Positions 10,377 through 21,951 of a stretch of 64,000 nt of DNA are shown one piece after another. Under the pieces are notes generated by a model that saw only the letters and a program-made list of their open reading frames with translations, made no database searches and had not been told where the DNA came from. Source of the DNA: Bremia lactucae. Taxonomy: Eukaryota; Oomycota; Peronosporomycetes; Peronosporales; Peronosporaceae. Position 1 is the first letter of the stretch, and the number at the start of each line of letters is the position of its first letter. A program made the translations under genes and the position numbers. The stretch is from positions 3,301,475 through 3,365,474 of the forward strand of contig NC_090612.1 in NCBI RefSeq assembly GCF_004359215.1, read 5' to 3'.

Positions 10377-10708
10377 TCTGTCGGGAGTGGTAGAGGTTAA
10401 AGACGCGCACGGGTAGAAGGTCTGGCGTCACCAGGCGTCACCCGTTGAACCTCGCAAGCACGAACTGATACTGGCGGGGCCAGTAAAAGTCGCGACTTAT
10501 TGTGAGATAAGTCTTGTCACGTCCACAATGTTCACTTGTTGTTGCATCGTGACCAACTCATACACGATGCGCAAGTGCAAATCATTGTGAGTTGGGACGA
10601 AGGCCCGTGGAGTGTCGCCGGTAACGGCTGTGAAATGCAATAAATTATTGCGTGTCGTGTATCAATCGGATGACGATCGTAATGCAATAAATTATTGCGT
10701 GTCGTGTA

Positions 10709-12225
10709 TCAATCGGATGACGATCGATACAAAGCCGGTAAATCTTTAAAAGATTTATCGGATGGATTCATTAAATGATCCATCAAACATAGAAGGTCCT
10801 TATCTTCTTTATAGGTTTTCTTTATGTCATCAACTAAGGTTGATGACGGAGCACTAGTAGTGAGTGTTGCAACAGTAAGATCACTTTCACTGTTGGGGTG
10901 CACAGCTGACTCGAAATCGGGTCGGCGTGATAACGCATCAGCGACGACATTAAGCCGTCCTGGTTTATATTCGACGTAGAAGTTATACTTCGCGAAGAAG
11001 GACAGCCACCTCGCCATTCTTTGCGAGAGGTGTGGACTGTTTACGGCCGTGCGTAATGACGCAAGGTCCGTATATACGATGAACGATCTATCTCCGAGGA
11101 GATAGACCCTAAATTTAGATAATGCATATTTCATGGCAAAGAACTCCTTGTCATGCACTGGGTAATTGCGTTCAGCTGGTTGTAGCTGACGCGATTGGTA
11201 ACTGACGACGCGCTCCGCGCCGTCTGTGTCGTATTGCATTATCGCGCAGCCGATTGCGAAATTGCTGGCGTCACAGACCACATGGAATGGTCTGTCTTGA
11301 TCTGGAATCGCCATATGGGCGAATGCATCAAGCTTTGCTTGATACCTTGAAAGGAGCGCTGACAACCAGCGTTCCATATCCATTTCTTGTATTTTTTTCG
11401 AGACGAGAGAGATGAATTGTCATCTCGGCATAATTGCGTGAGTACTTGTGCAAGTACGCCGCTAAACCAAGGAACTTTCTAAGTTCCATGACATCGACTG
11501 GAACTGGCCAGTCGGTGATCACCTTTATCATTTCGGGATCAGGGCGCAAGCCGTGTTTGCCTACAATGCACCCAAGAAGTGGTATTTCGATTGCAGCGAA
11601 TTTCACTTCTTGAAATTTGCTTACAACTTATGCTTTTGCAAAAGTTTAAGAACCTGACTAACGTGAGTTTTATGAACTTCTACGTCCGTCTTTCCATCCA
11701 TGGACCGGCTATGGACGAATACATCGTCATAACAATCCGGTACAAATTCTCGCACCAGTCACAAAAGAATCGTTACGCATCCGTTATATGTTGCAGGGGC
11801 GTTACTAAGCCCCTGCGGCATTACTAGTCATTCCCTGAGCATCCCATTGGGAGTGCTCACTGCTGTGTACGGAATGTCCCGTTCACGCATATGGATTTGA
11901 TAGAACCCATCCATCAGATCCATAGACGAAAAGATCGTACTCTTAGTATAATGCTGCAACGGTACCGGCTCAACGCCGATACCTATTCAGTTTGTTGAGT
12001 GAGTGCACTATCCGCCACCCTCCTGTGGCCTTTTGCACACAAAAGGTCGGAGAGCTATGTGGGGAGGTTGAATCCCTTACATGGCCCGCTTTAATTCGAT
12101 CGGTTAAGAATTTATCGATCACAAGTACATGTTCACGAGGCAGTGGCTACTGCTTCATGACACAGTACTTTGAGCTTGGTTTGAGCTCGATGTCATGTCG
12201 AGTGCCTCTATCCTTAGGCAACTAG
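10709..12225 (-). pseudogene. Reverse transcriptase-RNase H remnants of element B2
   Basis: 10709-11383 encodes RNase H: 'DRPFHVVCDASNFAIGCAIM', 'NYPVHDKEFFAMKYALSKF', 'YTDLASLRTAVNSPHLS' and 'VVADALSRRPDFE'. 11328-11606 gives the RT thumb/connection with 'LRKFLGLAAYLHKYSRNYAE'. Further upstream on the minus strand to about 12.2 kb are palm fragments in broken frames. The direct repeat CAATAAATTATTGCGTGTCG, with its flanks, occurs twice near 10640-10725, a local tandem duplication of about 45 bases. Confidence 0.8.
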
Positions 12226-12594
12226 CATGAAAATGTTTCAGGGAATACATCCCAAAACTCAATCGAATTCTTGTATTAAGGGTTTGTATTAAGTGACCAG
12301 TTTTACGTTTTCCCAAAATATACAACTGGTCACTTAAGACAAACGCTTTATACAACCGCTGACCGAATATCGATAACGTCTTCGTCCTCTGCGACGAGTA
12401 CGCAGATCTCTCAAGAACTGATCAGGTGTCTCCGAAATTGACTTCGGAGGCGTATACAGATCAAGAGTATAAGCGCCTGCTCTTGATCCGTAAGTAACCA
12501 AGACATCAAATGTCTCGATTTTTCATGGGACCCCTTTTTCACAGCCTGCCGAGAGATTTATCCCTCGTGATGCTGAAGTCTAGTCACTTCAGTA

Positions 12595-13620
12595 TTAACT
12601 ATTGTGAGGAGATTTCTCCTCAAGTACGTGGGGACTTATTCCCTCAACGACTTTTGACTGTGGTTGCGCTATCACAGTCGGGTCCTCTATGGTCGACTCT
12701 CTACTCGACCTAGGATCGTCATGATGTCCTTTTTGGGCAATCGATATCTTCCTTGAATGTCGCCTGCTAGGTGTACATTCATGTCTCGATCCACTCGACA
12801 AATTCGAGTGGTTGACCTTCGGCGCTGCCTGTGCATTCGCACAGCCACCGGCAAATGACTCCACAGGGTGATTAATAATCACACTGTGATCTTGTGCAGT
12901 CGTACTAACGACCGTACCACAAGTGAGGCCATCGCACTCAGTCGTAGTACATCCACACGCTTGAGGACGCTCCAAGACGTTCATCAGATGGTCATCTGTT
13001 GAACAAGTGACAGGCATCTTACGGATCGATGCTGCCAGCTGATCCTTGGCTCGTATTTTCTGAGCCAAGGTAAACAAAGAATGACATCAAATTTGTCATT
13101 CAAATCCAGTACGATAAAATCATCATCGTACTGTTAATCTTTTAACGTGTGGTGAAATCTCACTACGCGTTTCATTACTGTTATCGATACGCTTGTCGCT
13201 AGACGCACCGTCATCCTCGTTGGGGGGATGTCGCGCGCCTACGACCTCAAGCGTCTGGCGACGAATAAAGTTATTCGTCTTTCCATTGCACCCGTTAACG
13301 TTTATACGTCTGATGACACGCTCGCAGTCCAATAGGGCTCCAAGTGGCAGAGTTTGTGTCACTTTTAACTTTAAGGTGATGAGGGATACCTCATCGCCAG
13401 GCGCAGAGACCCAAAATGACTGTGTGTCTGGAGCAACTTTTGTCAAAAGATTTGCAAATTCTCTTGAGGTTGCTATATCAGTAGGACGTTGCGCCCCTAC
13501 TGACCCCGACCGTTTTTTTTGCGGTCCGCTTCGCTTTTGCGATTTCTCAACAACGTCGGACCCGCGACCGTTGCTCTTTTTGGCATTCGGTCCATAATTA
13601 CGTTCAGTACCTCTCGGTAC
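12595..13620 (-). pseudogene. Protease and protease-RT linker region of element B2
   Basis: 12595-13077 and the minus frames up to about 13.6 kb correspond to the stretch between gag and RT that in copy B4 includes 'DLDDKFDVILGLPWLKKYEP', a retropepsin-like C-terminal motif. In B2 the motif is broken, and only flanking segments such as 'RAKDQLAASIRKMPVTCS' are readable. The protease would mature Gag-Pol. Confidence 0.6.
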
Positions 13621-14612
13621 TGGGCGTGGAGCACTACACTCATGAGCGTAATGTCCTAACTTTGACAGCAATTGCATTTCTGCAATCGCTAATTGTTCGA
13701 TAAGCGAGGTTAATCGCTTTTGACAAAAGAGAGGTCCATAGGTTCTGGACCTCCAAGCTTGTTTCGTCTTGAAGGACGATATGATGACAAACCAGCTTGA
13801 GCCTGTCACAAGCTTAAGTCCTCCTATTCCGCAACTGGTAATGCTTCTTCAAGCGTATCTAGTACCAAGCGGAACAGGTGGGTCTTTACGGGACCATCCG
13901 CAAGACCTTGCATGAACACCGTAATACACGTGTGTTCATGAATGTTTGCGATACAAATCGCTAAGAGTCGTATGTGCTGGGCATATGCGTGAACATCACG
14001 CTTGCCTTGCTTGAGTTTCAGAAGCTCTGATCGAGCTCTGAACTCAGCCTTAGGAAGTTCAAACATCTGTTTGAGCCGGGCTTTAAAAGCTAGCGACCTA
14101 AAGACATATGGGTCGCGCAACTTGTGGCCCAATGCCCAAGTTTTGGCACGACCTGCCAAGTTTGATTGAGCAAATGCGATTTGCAGTTGCTCGTCGACGA
14201 TGTGACGAGCACTTATGGCATCGTCCAACTCGACAAACCATCTTTAGAGGGAGCCTTCTTCGACTCCCCTATACTTAGAGATGTCAATCTTTAAGGTTTC
14301 GGGACGACGCGTGTGCGTCATCTTAGGTATAGGGGTCTATACCTGTTGTACCCTCAACAGTTCTGCCTGTTGAGGGCCTTGCGAATTCAGCAAAGCTACC
14401 TTTTCCTTCATCTCGTCAAGTTTATGTTGTATGAACTTGGCGATGACTGAATGGAGGGCATCTCTGTCCAAATTGGACAGCATTGCCAAAATTGCATCGT
14501 TTCCTACGGTCGAACTCATTCGTTCAACCGCACTCCTTTCTATGTCACTTAGAATGGAGTAGCTTTCCGGGGAAACATGATGCGGATTCCCACTATCATC
14601 TAACATGTCCAT
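13620..14612 (-). pseudogene. Gag of element B2, interrupted
   Basis: 14337-14612 is the N-terminal part starting MDMLDDSGNPHHVSPESYS; 13824-14228 is the capsid core ('AQSNLAGRAKTWALGHKLR', 'ELLKLKQGKRDVHAYAQHIR'). The zinc knuckle area near 13.65 kb keeps 'KLGHYAHEC', but the first two Cys (CHCCQK in the copy at 63.7 kb) have been lost. Stops separate the blocks. Confidence 0.8.
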
Positions 14613-14662
14613 CTTAGATGTGGGAAATGTGGTCCTTGGACGGACTACAAAGTGCTACCAGG

Positions 14663-15114
14663 TGTAACGGGGCACTACGACTTGTACTGCTTCAGTAAAA
14701 GTTTAGTTCGCACTGCTTCAGTTGCGAGTGGTGCCCTACGTTAATATCACGTACACTAGTACGTGCAGAGGAAGACTTCTCTTTAAGGTAACTAGCTTAA
14801 AGAGGGTAAAATGAAAACTGTATTAATATAATTAATTGTCTCTTTTTCTATCTTTGGAAATGCTAACTTAACTTATAATCTAATACTAAACATGTAATTG
14901 AATTCTTATCTTATCTGTAGCTCTCTCTTTGATTACTCCTACAGCTGATTAGTCTGCGGAATAAATAGGTATAATGGTGTATACCTATTTATGGATAAGA
15001 ATTCCTAATATTACTATATAAAGTAATATCCTGCAAATATTATCTACCTTTTAGATAATATATTAATTAACAACCTTTAAGTGTTAATTTCATGTAACGA
15101 TACACCCCGTTACA
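14663..15114 (-). repeat. LTR-B (5' LTR of B2) and primer-binding region
   Basis: Plus-strand ends are TGTAACGGGGCACTACG and ATACACCCCGTTACA. On its left, GGACTACAAAGTGCTACCAGG is the complement of the primer-binding stretch that starts TGGTAGCACTTTG, so this is the 5' LTR of a minus-strand element. Confidence 0.85.
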
Positions 15115-16252
15115 GCGATGCTTCTAGATTCTTACAGTCGGACACGGTTCATGTGGATTGTAGTCACCTCCTCCAAAAAAATGTTATATTAGTAGAATGT
15201 ATTTAAATATTCACGCTACAACATACAGCCTGCAGTTAGCATACCTGTCGGAAGGTATATATAGTGGCTCCTGTTTTCTGTATATAATGCAAGGGGTCTT
15301 GTAAGTATCAAACCTATGCTTCAAAAACGTTATCGAATGTATAAGTGGTCCATCCTTTAATACAATATTCAAACAATAAAGACTAAAATATCCTTGACTT
15401 TTCGACAGCAATGATAAAATGCCAACTTATCTCATCAGAAATGTATGTGTGACAATTTTCAGTTTACGCCTTTAATTACATGAAGCGTCTCTTGCGCTAC
15501 AAGGAAGTACCATCTGCTTTGAAGGCATCAACAATGGCAAACTTTTAAAAGTCATTGCCATTTTGTGAATTCAATTGGACAAATTGTGATAATCTCGGTG
15601 CGCGTGGAAAACGGAAGCAAAATTGTCAACTGTTTTATAAGAATAAGTTCTGAGTGCTTCAGGAAGCGAGATGAAGGGTGGATGATGAAATTATTTGATC
15701 CTTTCGTTCATAACTCATGCAAAATGCCGCATTCCTTAGCATTTGAAGGTAGTGGATAGTTTGGTTCAAACGATCCAAGATTACGGTTCTAAATCGAAGT
15801 TCGTGAGCAGGGGTGTTGCGTCTGTTGCGACTTTTTCATATATCCAGTTCGATCGCTGTGGCTAATATCTTGCCTAATTTTTACTGATTGTCACGTCGAG
15901 AGGGACATGCTCAGTTAGTCCTATTTTCTGACACGTCGCCGTATTAAAACCACGTTCTATACACTTCCCACCATTAGTTGCCATGACAATATGGCAATTG
16001 ACGAGCCAAGCGCATCTTTTTGCTTTTAAGCTTTGCTCGTGAGTTACGTATTATCAGCTTGACATGAATGTGACCCAAGATCTACGTGTTACAAACAACG
16101 AGGTATACAAAATTCCGGCGACTTTACATAGTGTGCTTTGCTTTAACATATTTCACTTCCGGTAAATTTGTACATTTTATACACGGCCGTTTATTCAGGT
16201 TGCAGCTTCGCACCGTGGGCATGGGATGGGGAGGTCAATGCTGCTATCCTCA
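15115..16252. other. Intergenic stretch between element B2 and the phosphatase gene
   Basis: AT-rich DNA with a few frames of about 65 codons (for example 15211-15411 minus and 15565-15759 plus) lacking recognisable motifs. No RNA gene or repeat was seen. Confidence 0.5.
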
Positions 16253-16274
16253 CTCACTTCTTCTTCAATTGTCT
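16253..16274 (+). promoter_or_regulatory. Possible oomycete-type Inr/FPR transcription start region
   Basis: CTCACTTC (16253-16260) fits the oomycete initiator consensus YTCANTYY. It is followed closely by CAATTGTC, which differs at one base from the flanking-promoter-region consensus MAWTTTNC. The pair lies about 45 bases before the phosphatase ATG, a usual distance in oomycetes. Confidence 0.4.
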
Positions 16275-16307
16275 TGATAAAAGTCGTGACGACAGCCTCT
16301 TCCGGCT

Positions 16308-17327
16308 ATGAATGCCGCCCAATACTTGCTGGGCCGCATGCGCACATGCAGGGTTTTGCAAGAGCTCGGTGACAAGAAGTCAATTAGCTGCTTCTCGTCC
16401 GTCGGCAGTGCCTCGCACTCGTATCACGGCGATGATGCCGTGGGCTACGGACCGGGTTACATGGTTGTAGCAGATGGCGTCTCGGGCACCATGAAGGCAT
16501 CCGGCGTACTAGCGCGCATATTAGTGGCAGAAACGCTATCGTCGCTGGCCAAGCTGCGCAAGCGCTCGCGGGAGAAGTCTCCGTGCGCCGAGGACTTTCG
16601 CCAGAGTTTGCAAACAGCGATTAAAAATGCGCGTAAATTGGTCAAACGCAAAGGAAGACTCGATTCGACCATATCAGCTGTTTACTTTGATGAAACTACA
16701 AGTCAGATGTTTGTCTTTACGATCGGCGATTGCAAGTGCGTGGTATTTCGTGGGTCGCAACTCGTGTACGAGAGCGACTCGATTATTTACGATTTTAACG
16801 TCCCCGCGGTCGTGTCGAGCAATCAATCGATTAATTATGCGACGGATGTCCCGATCCAGACATTTGAGTACGAAGCTGGCGACTTGTGTCTCTTGTTTAC
16901 CGACGGTGTGCATGACAATTTGTACGTTGATGACATTGTCGCATGCGTCGATTCGGAAACGTGCTCCCGGTCGTTTCGATCGAAAGGTGGGGCCGCCGAG
17001 GACATTGCACGAAGGATAGTGCAATGTGCCAAAGACACCTTTACATGCACATCCAATTACATTCCGTTTGCGGTCTCCGCGGCGGGCTTTTGCCGCGAAG
17101 CATTGGCCGAGCTTGCAGCAACTCAAGTGGCAACTGACGACGAATTTGAGCGTTTTCGCATAAAGTGTAACGCCATTCCGTCGCAACATGTGCAGCGCAC
17201 TATCTTTGCAAAGGAACGACGTGTTCGGCAATTGGCCTATTATAGTGCCTCGAATCTTCTCGCTTTTGCGTATAAGAAGCAAGGAAAGCGGGACGATATT
17301 TCTGTGTGTGCAGCTGTTCTCGCGTGA
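16308..17327 (+). CDS. PP2C-family protein phosphatase, PTC7/PPTC7-like
   Basis: This 339-aa single-exon frame has the compact PTC7-type PP2C layout. Around residues 41-60 are GDDAVGYG and MVVADGVSG; GDCK is at 140-143, TDGV at 198-201, and the closing GKRDDISVCAAVL at 326-338. Asp42/43, Asp56, Asp199 and Asp329/330 are the expected metal-binding acidic residues. Such enzymes remove phosphate from Ser/Thr with Mn2+/Mg2+. Yeast Ptc7 and its relatives are mitochondrial, and the basic N-terminus (MNAAQYLLGRMRTCRVLQEL) could be a mitochondrial presequence, although location is an inference. Length is normal for the family. The next gene starts 130 bases downstream on the same strand. Long frames on the opposite strand are shadows. 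Confidence 0.9.
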   Translation: MNAAQYLLGRMRTCRVLQELGDKKSISCFSSVGSASHSYHGDDAVGYGPGYMVVADGVSGTMKASGVLARILVAETLSSLAKLRKRSREKSPCAEDFRQSLQTAIKNARKLVKRKGRLDSTISAVYFDETTSQMFVFTIGDCKCVVFRGSQLVYESDSIIYDFNVPAVVSSNQSINYATDVPIQTFEYEAGDLCLLFTDGVHDNLYVDDIVACVDSETCSRSFRSKGGAAEDIARRIVQCAKDTFTCTSNYIPFAVSAAGFCREALAELAATQVATDDEFERFRIKCNAIPSQHVQRTIFAKERRVRQLAYYSASNLLAFAYKKQGKRDDISVCAAVLA

Positions 17328-17456
17328 AAAGGATAAAAAATAGGAAAAATAGCGGTTGTTAATTTCTAGAAAAGTGCCAAATTACGGTCATAATATAAAT
17401 CGTCGCGTCACGTTTTGTAAAGAGCTCTTGAGTGGTTGGTTGGTTCGGGAGAAATT

Positions 17457-19780
17457 ATGACGAAACGATCGCGATATGGGCGACGCAGTGGCGGTCGTGG
17501 CCAGAAAAAGTCTCGTGCTGACGGGACTCGAGATGACTGGCGTGTCGACAAATTTGCTGACTGGGTGTATGAGAACGAAAACTTTGACGCCTATTACAAG
17601 GCCCAGAACATCATGAGTGACAGCGACTGGCCAGCATTCAAGAAAGCGCTTGCTACGCCATTGCCAACAACTTTTCGCATTAATAGCTCGTGTTTATTTG
17701 CGGAACGGTACGTGATATCAATGTTGCTTGGTGATTGTTTATAAATGTAAGCTTTCGTTTCATGATGCAGGATCCGTGAACACATTGATCAGGATTTCAA
17801 GTTTGATACACTTGTATTGGAAAATGAACCGGTGGAGCCTATTCGTGCCATGTCGTGGTACCCTGACAATCGTGGCTTCACGTGGTCGGTCGAGCGCCGT
17901 CGTGTGCGCAAATTGCCAATTCTAAAGGAGTTCCAGACGTGGCTTGTAGGACTCTCTACTAGTGGCAGTATCACCCGTCAAGAGGCCGTGAGTATGATTC
18001 CACCGCTCGTATTAGGAGTCAAGTCACACCACAAAGTCCTGGATATGTGTGCAGCTCCTGGCTCCAAGACGTCGCAACTGCTCGAGTCGCTCCATTCGCA
18101 AGAGCTCGCAACTGGTCAGACTCCCACCGGACTTGTCGTCGCTAACGACGTGGATCTTAAGCGTGCGTACATGCTCGTCCACCAGTCAAAGCGCATTAGC
18201 TCGCCAGCACTCGTTGTTACGTGCCACGAAGCTCAGAATCTCCCGTTTCTAGGCCAAGAGGGAACCGAACACGACGGTGTCTTTGATCGCATCTTGTGCG
18301 ATGTCCCCTGTAGTGGGGATGGCACACTTCGTAAGAATCCACTCATTTGGAAAAGCTGGAGTGCCAAAAATGGCATTGTATTGCATCCGTTGCAGCTCCA
18401 AATTGCCAAGCGTGGAGCAGCGCTACTTAAAGTAGGTGGAACCCTTTGCTACTCGACTTGCACGTTTAATCCCCTTGAGAATGAAGCTGTGGTAGCTGAG
18501 CTCTTACGATGGGGCCACGGATCGCTCGAGCTCGTCGATGTCTCGACGACATTACCATTGCTACAACGCCGTGCTGGTCTTAGTACTTGGAAAGTCATGA
18601 ATTCCGAATTAAGAGAATATTTGTCGTATGAGCAGTACGTACAAGAAAACATCAAAGACAAGAGTCAAGACAAACTACGTGCTACGATGTTTCCACCCAC
18701 CGACATGGAGCGCGTCGATTTTCATCTTGAACGATGTATGCGGTGTCTTCCTCAGGACGAAAACACGGGTGGTTTTTTTATTTGTTTGTTCCAAAAGGTC
18801 GGTCGAACACCGCATGACAAGGAGATCAAACTTGATGAGGCGACAGATGGAGCTATTAAGGCAAAAGAAGCGGTTAATGCAGTCGAGGGGATGCAAGAGG
18901 CAACAAAGGCTGATGACGCGATTGCGAGTACGAAAGCTCGTGTGGAGATAATGAAGACACGACAAAGCCGCCGCGAGGATCGAAACAAGAAGAATGGGGA
19001 AGTTTATGTGTCGTTTCGTCCGGAGAAGTGGGCAGAGATACGTGAATCGTACGCGATTGCCCCGTCATTCTCGGGAGATCAGCTCCTTACTCGGTCCGAC
19101 GATGCAAAGTCCGTCACGTTTGTCACCAAGAGCATTACCATGACTTTAGTCGAAGAGATGAAACGCAAGAACATCCATGTTGTGTATGCGGGTTTAAAGA
19201 TGTTTGAGCGGAATGAGACTGTCGAGGGTGGCACGATTTATCGCGTCTGTCAAGCCGGTGTGCCACACATTCTTCCATTTATGAATAAACGAACAACAAA
19301 AGTCGCGGCAAAAGACTTTCAAATGATGCTAGAGCGACTGGGGGATTTATTCGATTTTGACGAATTTGAGGCTTCTACACGTGACTATTTCGAAAAGACT
19401 TCGATTGGAAGCGTTGTATGCATGCTTGATTATCCGGGCCTGTCGAATGTTGCGTACGTACTTGCATCTTATAGTTTGATAAAGATGGTGCTTAGGATGT
19501 TGTTCATTGGTTGGACAGGTTAAAGGTTATGAATTTGGTTGTTTGGCGAGGTCGTAATTCTGTTAATGTGATGGCTGCTAAAGCGGATGTGGCTGTGTTA
19601 GTGGGAACGATGAAAGAATTAAAGATGTACGACGAAGCTGTACAGGAAACTATTGTGAATGCTAAAAGGATAAAGGACGCCGAGCGGGCTACTCGTAACG
19701 AGTTGAAGGAGGTGGAAACAGCACAAGGCAAGAAGGAAAACGATAGAATGGAAGACGCTATTACTACGACCGCTACTTGA
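17457..19780 (+). CDS. NSUN2: tRNA (cytosine-5-)-methyltransferase, NSUN2/Trm4-like, three exons
   Basis: Three exons (17457-17707, 17771-19453, 19519-19780) give a 731-aa protein. It transfers methyl from S-adenosylmethionine to carbon 5 of cytosines in tRNA. Visible motifs: N-terminal PTTFRINSS region; SAM motif I MCAAPGSK (about residues 176-183); DVPCSGDGT with Cys264; STCTFNPLENEAVVAELL with Cys314. These are the two active-site cysteines of the NOL1/NOP2/Sun family. The third exon supplies the conserved 'NLVVWRGRNSVNV' segment and a charged Lys/Glu-rich tail. Without splicing, the frame would read through into unrelated residues at both junctions. ATG 17457 was chosen over an in-frame TTG at 17436. 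The charged insert about 340-400 residues in is variable in this family. Confidence 0.9.
17708..17770 (+). other. Intron 1 of the NSUN2-like gene (63 bp)
   Basis: Donor GTACGTGA and acceptor TGATGCAG. Splicing joins ...LFAER to IREHIDQDF... with a phase-2 codon and restores one frame. Confidence 0.85.
19454..19518 (+). other. Intron 2 of the NSUN2-like gene (65 bp)
   Basis: Donor GTACGTAC and acceptor TTGGACAG. Splicing joins ...GLSNVA to LKVMNLVVWRG..., again phase 2. Confidence 0.85.
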
Positions 19781-20563
19781 CTGAATAACGGCTAACAAAG
19801 CTGCTAGCTTGGGACTTCGTCGGACGGGTGTCTATGGTACAGAAACGACCGGTTTATGATACTTTGTTGACGATATGTCGAATGAGTTTGTGATCTAATG
19901 AGCAATACGGTCATAGCTCCTACTATTGCTCGATTGTCAAATGATTTTCGTTTGTTTTATTAAACTTATTATGCAGAAAACACGAGATACGCTTTATTAG
20001 AGTTTACAAAGGTTTACAACAACAGCAGAACCCCTCTGTTTTAATAAGTGGGATCGGCCTTGTCTGATTAAAAGGAAAAGGATATTAAATAAGAAGGGTT
20101 AAGTGAGGAGAAAGAAAAAGGATCGCGTAAGATAAAATCGAGAACTACAACTGTGATATCGGATTAGTACATTCTGCATTTTTCGTGGCTTCTCGCCAGC
20201 CTAAAATAAGGTACAAAAGCATTCCTCATAACTATTATTACATTAACGACACTGGGATAAAATATGTCCCGCCGTGTGTCATTGCGCCAAGCGCTCACTG
20301 ATCATATCTCTCAACCGTTGCTAGCTTTGGAAGGATGCCGTCAAGCAAAATAACTTTGATTCCTATATAGTGATGCGCCACAACAGTCAGCACGATTTTA
20401 TTTGCCCACACACGCGTAGCCCGTGACCGACAAGCCGAGACCTTCAAGTTCCTCAGGGATCTACAGGCCAAAAAGTCCAAACTGCTTCATGTGTGATGGG
20501 ACACATTAAAGGATTAACACAAACAAAATAAATAAACAATTACATTTGTAGATAGGTGCTGTG
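19781..20563. other. Intergenic stretch downstream of the NSUN2-like gene
   Basis: Nothing recognisable. One 61-codon minus frame (20295-20480) has no features of note. Confidence 0.5.
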
Positions 20564-20615
20564 TCTAGGCGGGCACGTCTTAATGCGGCCACACTATACT
20601 TAGACACACACCCTA
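20564..20615 (-). repeat. Partial tandem copy of the LTR-A end (52 bp)
   Basis: CTAGGCGGGCACGTCTTAAT... up to CACACACCCTA repeats the terminal part of the LTR that begins at 20616 (TGTAGGCGAGCACGTCG... CATACACCCTA). It is a short head-to-tail duplication of one LTR end. Confidence 0.65.
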
Positions 20616-21162
20616 TGTAGGCGAGCACGTCGTACTGCGGCCACGCTCTACTTAGACATACACCCTAGCACAGCGAGGAAGCGTTCTAACCAGCTTCTCT
20701 TACGTGCAGTGAGGTAATTGTGGTGGGCGCGTTAGCGACCTCACCCAACGCACTAAGTTCTTTGGTTAAGTGTCGTCACGGAAGCGGTAATCCGGCTCCT
20801 CGTGCGCAATTACCAAGTAGGAATCAGTTTGAAGACTGATTTATATATTGATCGCATTAAATATAAATACCTATTTCTACCAATCAAAATGTCATCTCTA
20901 TAGATAACACTTAATATGTATTGCGAGCGTATCTTTCTAGATACCTCGCGTAACGGATGACGCTAGCAACCATCACGAATGACGCTAGGCGTCGTCCCTC
21001 TTAATGTGAATGCACCCATGTGCATAACATACACAAGAGCTGGTCACAAATGTGCACCACACCGGTCTAATTACTATAATTTAGAAATTGACCATCCCCT
21101 TAAGTACACCAAGTGTACTTAACGAGGACTGTGTAAAATTAAGGCAACTTTAGCCCGTTACA
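20616..21162 (-). repeat. LTR-A (3' LTR of A2)
   Basis: Plus-strand ends TGTAGGCGAGCACGTCG and TTTAGCCCGTTACA, 547 bases. The adjacent CCATCCCCCCCTTTA is the minus-strand polypurine tract. The hairpin GCGAG...CTCGC is at 20923-20949. Confidence 0.85.
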
Positions 21163-21437
21163 CCATCCCCCCCTTTAACAACGAATTAACATATTTAAAT
21201 TCGTCAAAGAGGAGCGAGGAACTGCGAGCAGCTTTACGCGCCGCTAGTTCACTCAATCACTCTAGCGACCTGTGTTTCTATACACGGCGCCAAAGTACCA
21301 CCTTATAGGGGCCACGGTGGTGGGTCGACTGCGAAGACGCCCATTCAACCTCAGACTTAGCGCACGCGCCGCGTTAATTCGCCGGCCGCGTCCAATGCCT
21401 TAGTCGAACCACCGACAGCTGCTAAATGATCCATCCC

Positions 21438-21943
21438 ACTTTAATAGTGAGGATGCTGATCCATCGCTCATTTTCGACTACAATGAGTCGACACCGTTGC
21501 CGTCACCTCAAAGTAGTGATGCGGACAACAAGCTCATGAGGAAGGATGATGGCGCATTATTGCCCATCCAAACTTCTCTCATGGCTCACAACATGGAGAC
21601 AGCAAAATTTACGAATCCTGTCTCATCGTCTGCGCTGGATAGCGCAGCGACAGGTAATGAGAGCGCTGACCATAAAGGCGCAGCCGCTTCTCAGTTGGGT
21701 ATAACCATAACGCCTAATGCTCAGACCAAAATCCATAATGGTTCTGACATAGAAGATTCGGAGCCTAAAGCTCCGCCGACGACACGTGAACGTGCTCAGT
21801 TGGTGTCACAAGCCAGTCGTTTTGAACGTGGCTATGCGACGGGTGGCATACCAAAGATGCCCCCTCGATCTAAATGGCCTCGTTTAAACGAACTAAGAGC
21901 GTCGCTTCTAGAGCGCGCTATTCTAGACGCACATAAATATTAA
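21438..21943 (+). CDS. Antisense ORF (aORF-A2), N-terminal part
   Basis: This plus-strand frame opposite to pol starts beside the 3' LTR. It carries SEDADPSLIFDYNE, then 'LMRKDDGALLPIQTSLMAHN', an Ala/Ser/Asn-rich middle and 'KMPPRSKWPRLNELRASLLE'. It ends at a stop at 21941 after 'DAHKY', where a deletion brings in the coiled-coil segment. The Met-started part is 148 aa from 21497. No known domain; low-complexity composition suggests disorder. Confidence 0.5.
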
Positions 21944-21951
21944 AGCGTCTT

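Larger units (their letters stand above)
7736..15114 (-). mobile_element. Full-length Ty3/Gypsy family B element B2, decayed
   Basis: Two minus-oriented LTR-B copies (7736-8173 and 14663-15114) flank gag (13.6-14.6 kb), protease/linker (12.6-13.6 kb), RT-RNase H (10.7-12.2 kb), integrase (9.4-10.4 kb) and chromodomain (8.76-8.97 kb). All lie on the minus strand in the usual gag-pol order. A plus-strand frame lies between the 3' LTR and the chromodomain. Every module is broken by stops or shifts. The LTRs differ visibly along their length (roughly a tenth by eye, with indels), so the insertion is old. Flanks CAGGT and GCGAT do not match. Confidence 0.85.

Noticed and set aside
16674..17282. 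202-codon minus frame opposite the phosphatase
   Set aside because: The plus strand has complete PP2C motifs; this frame has none and is a shadow.
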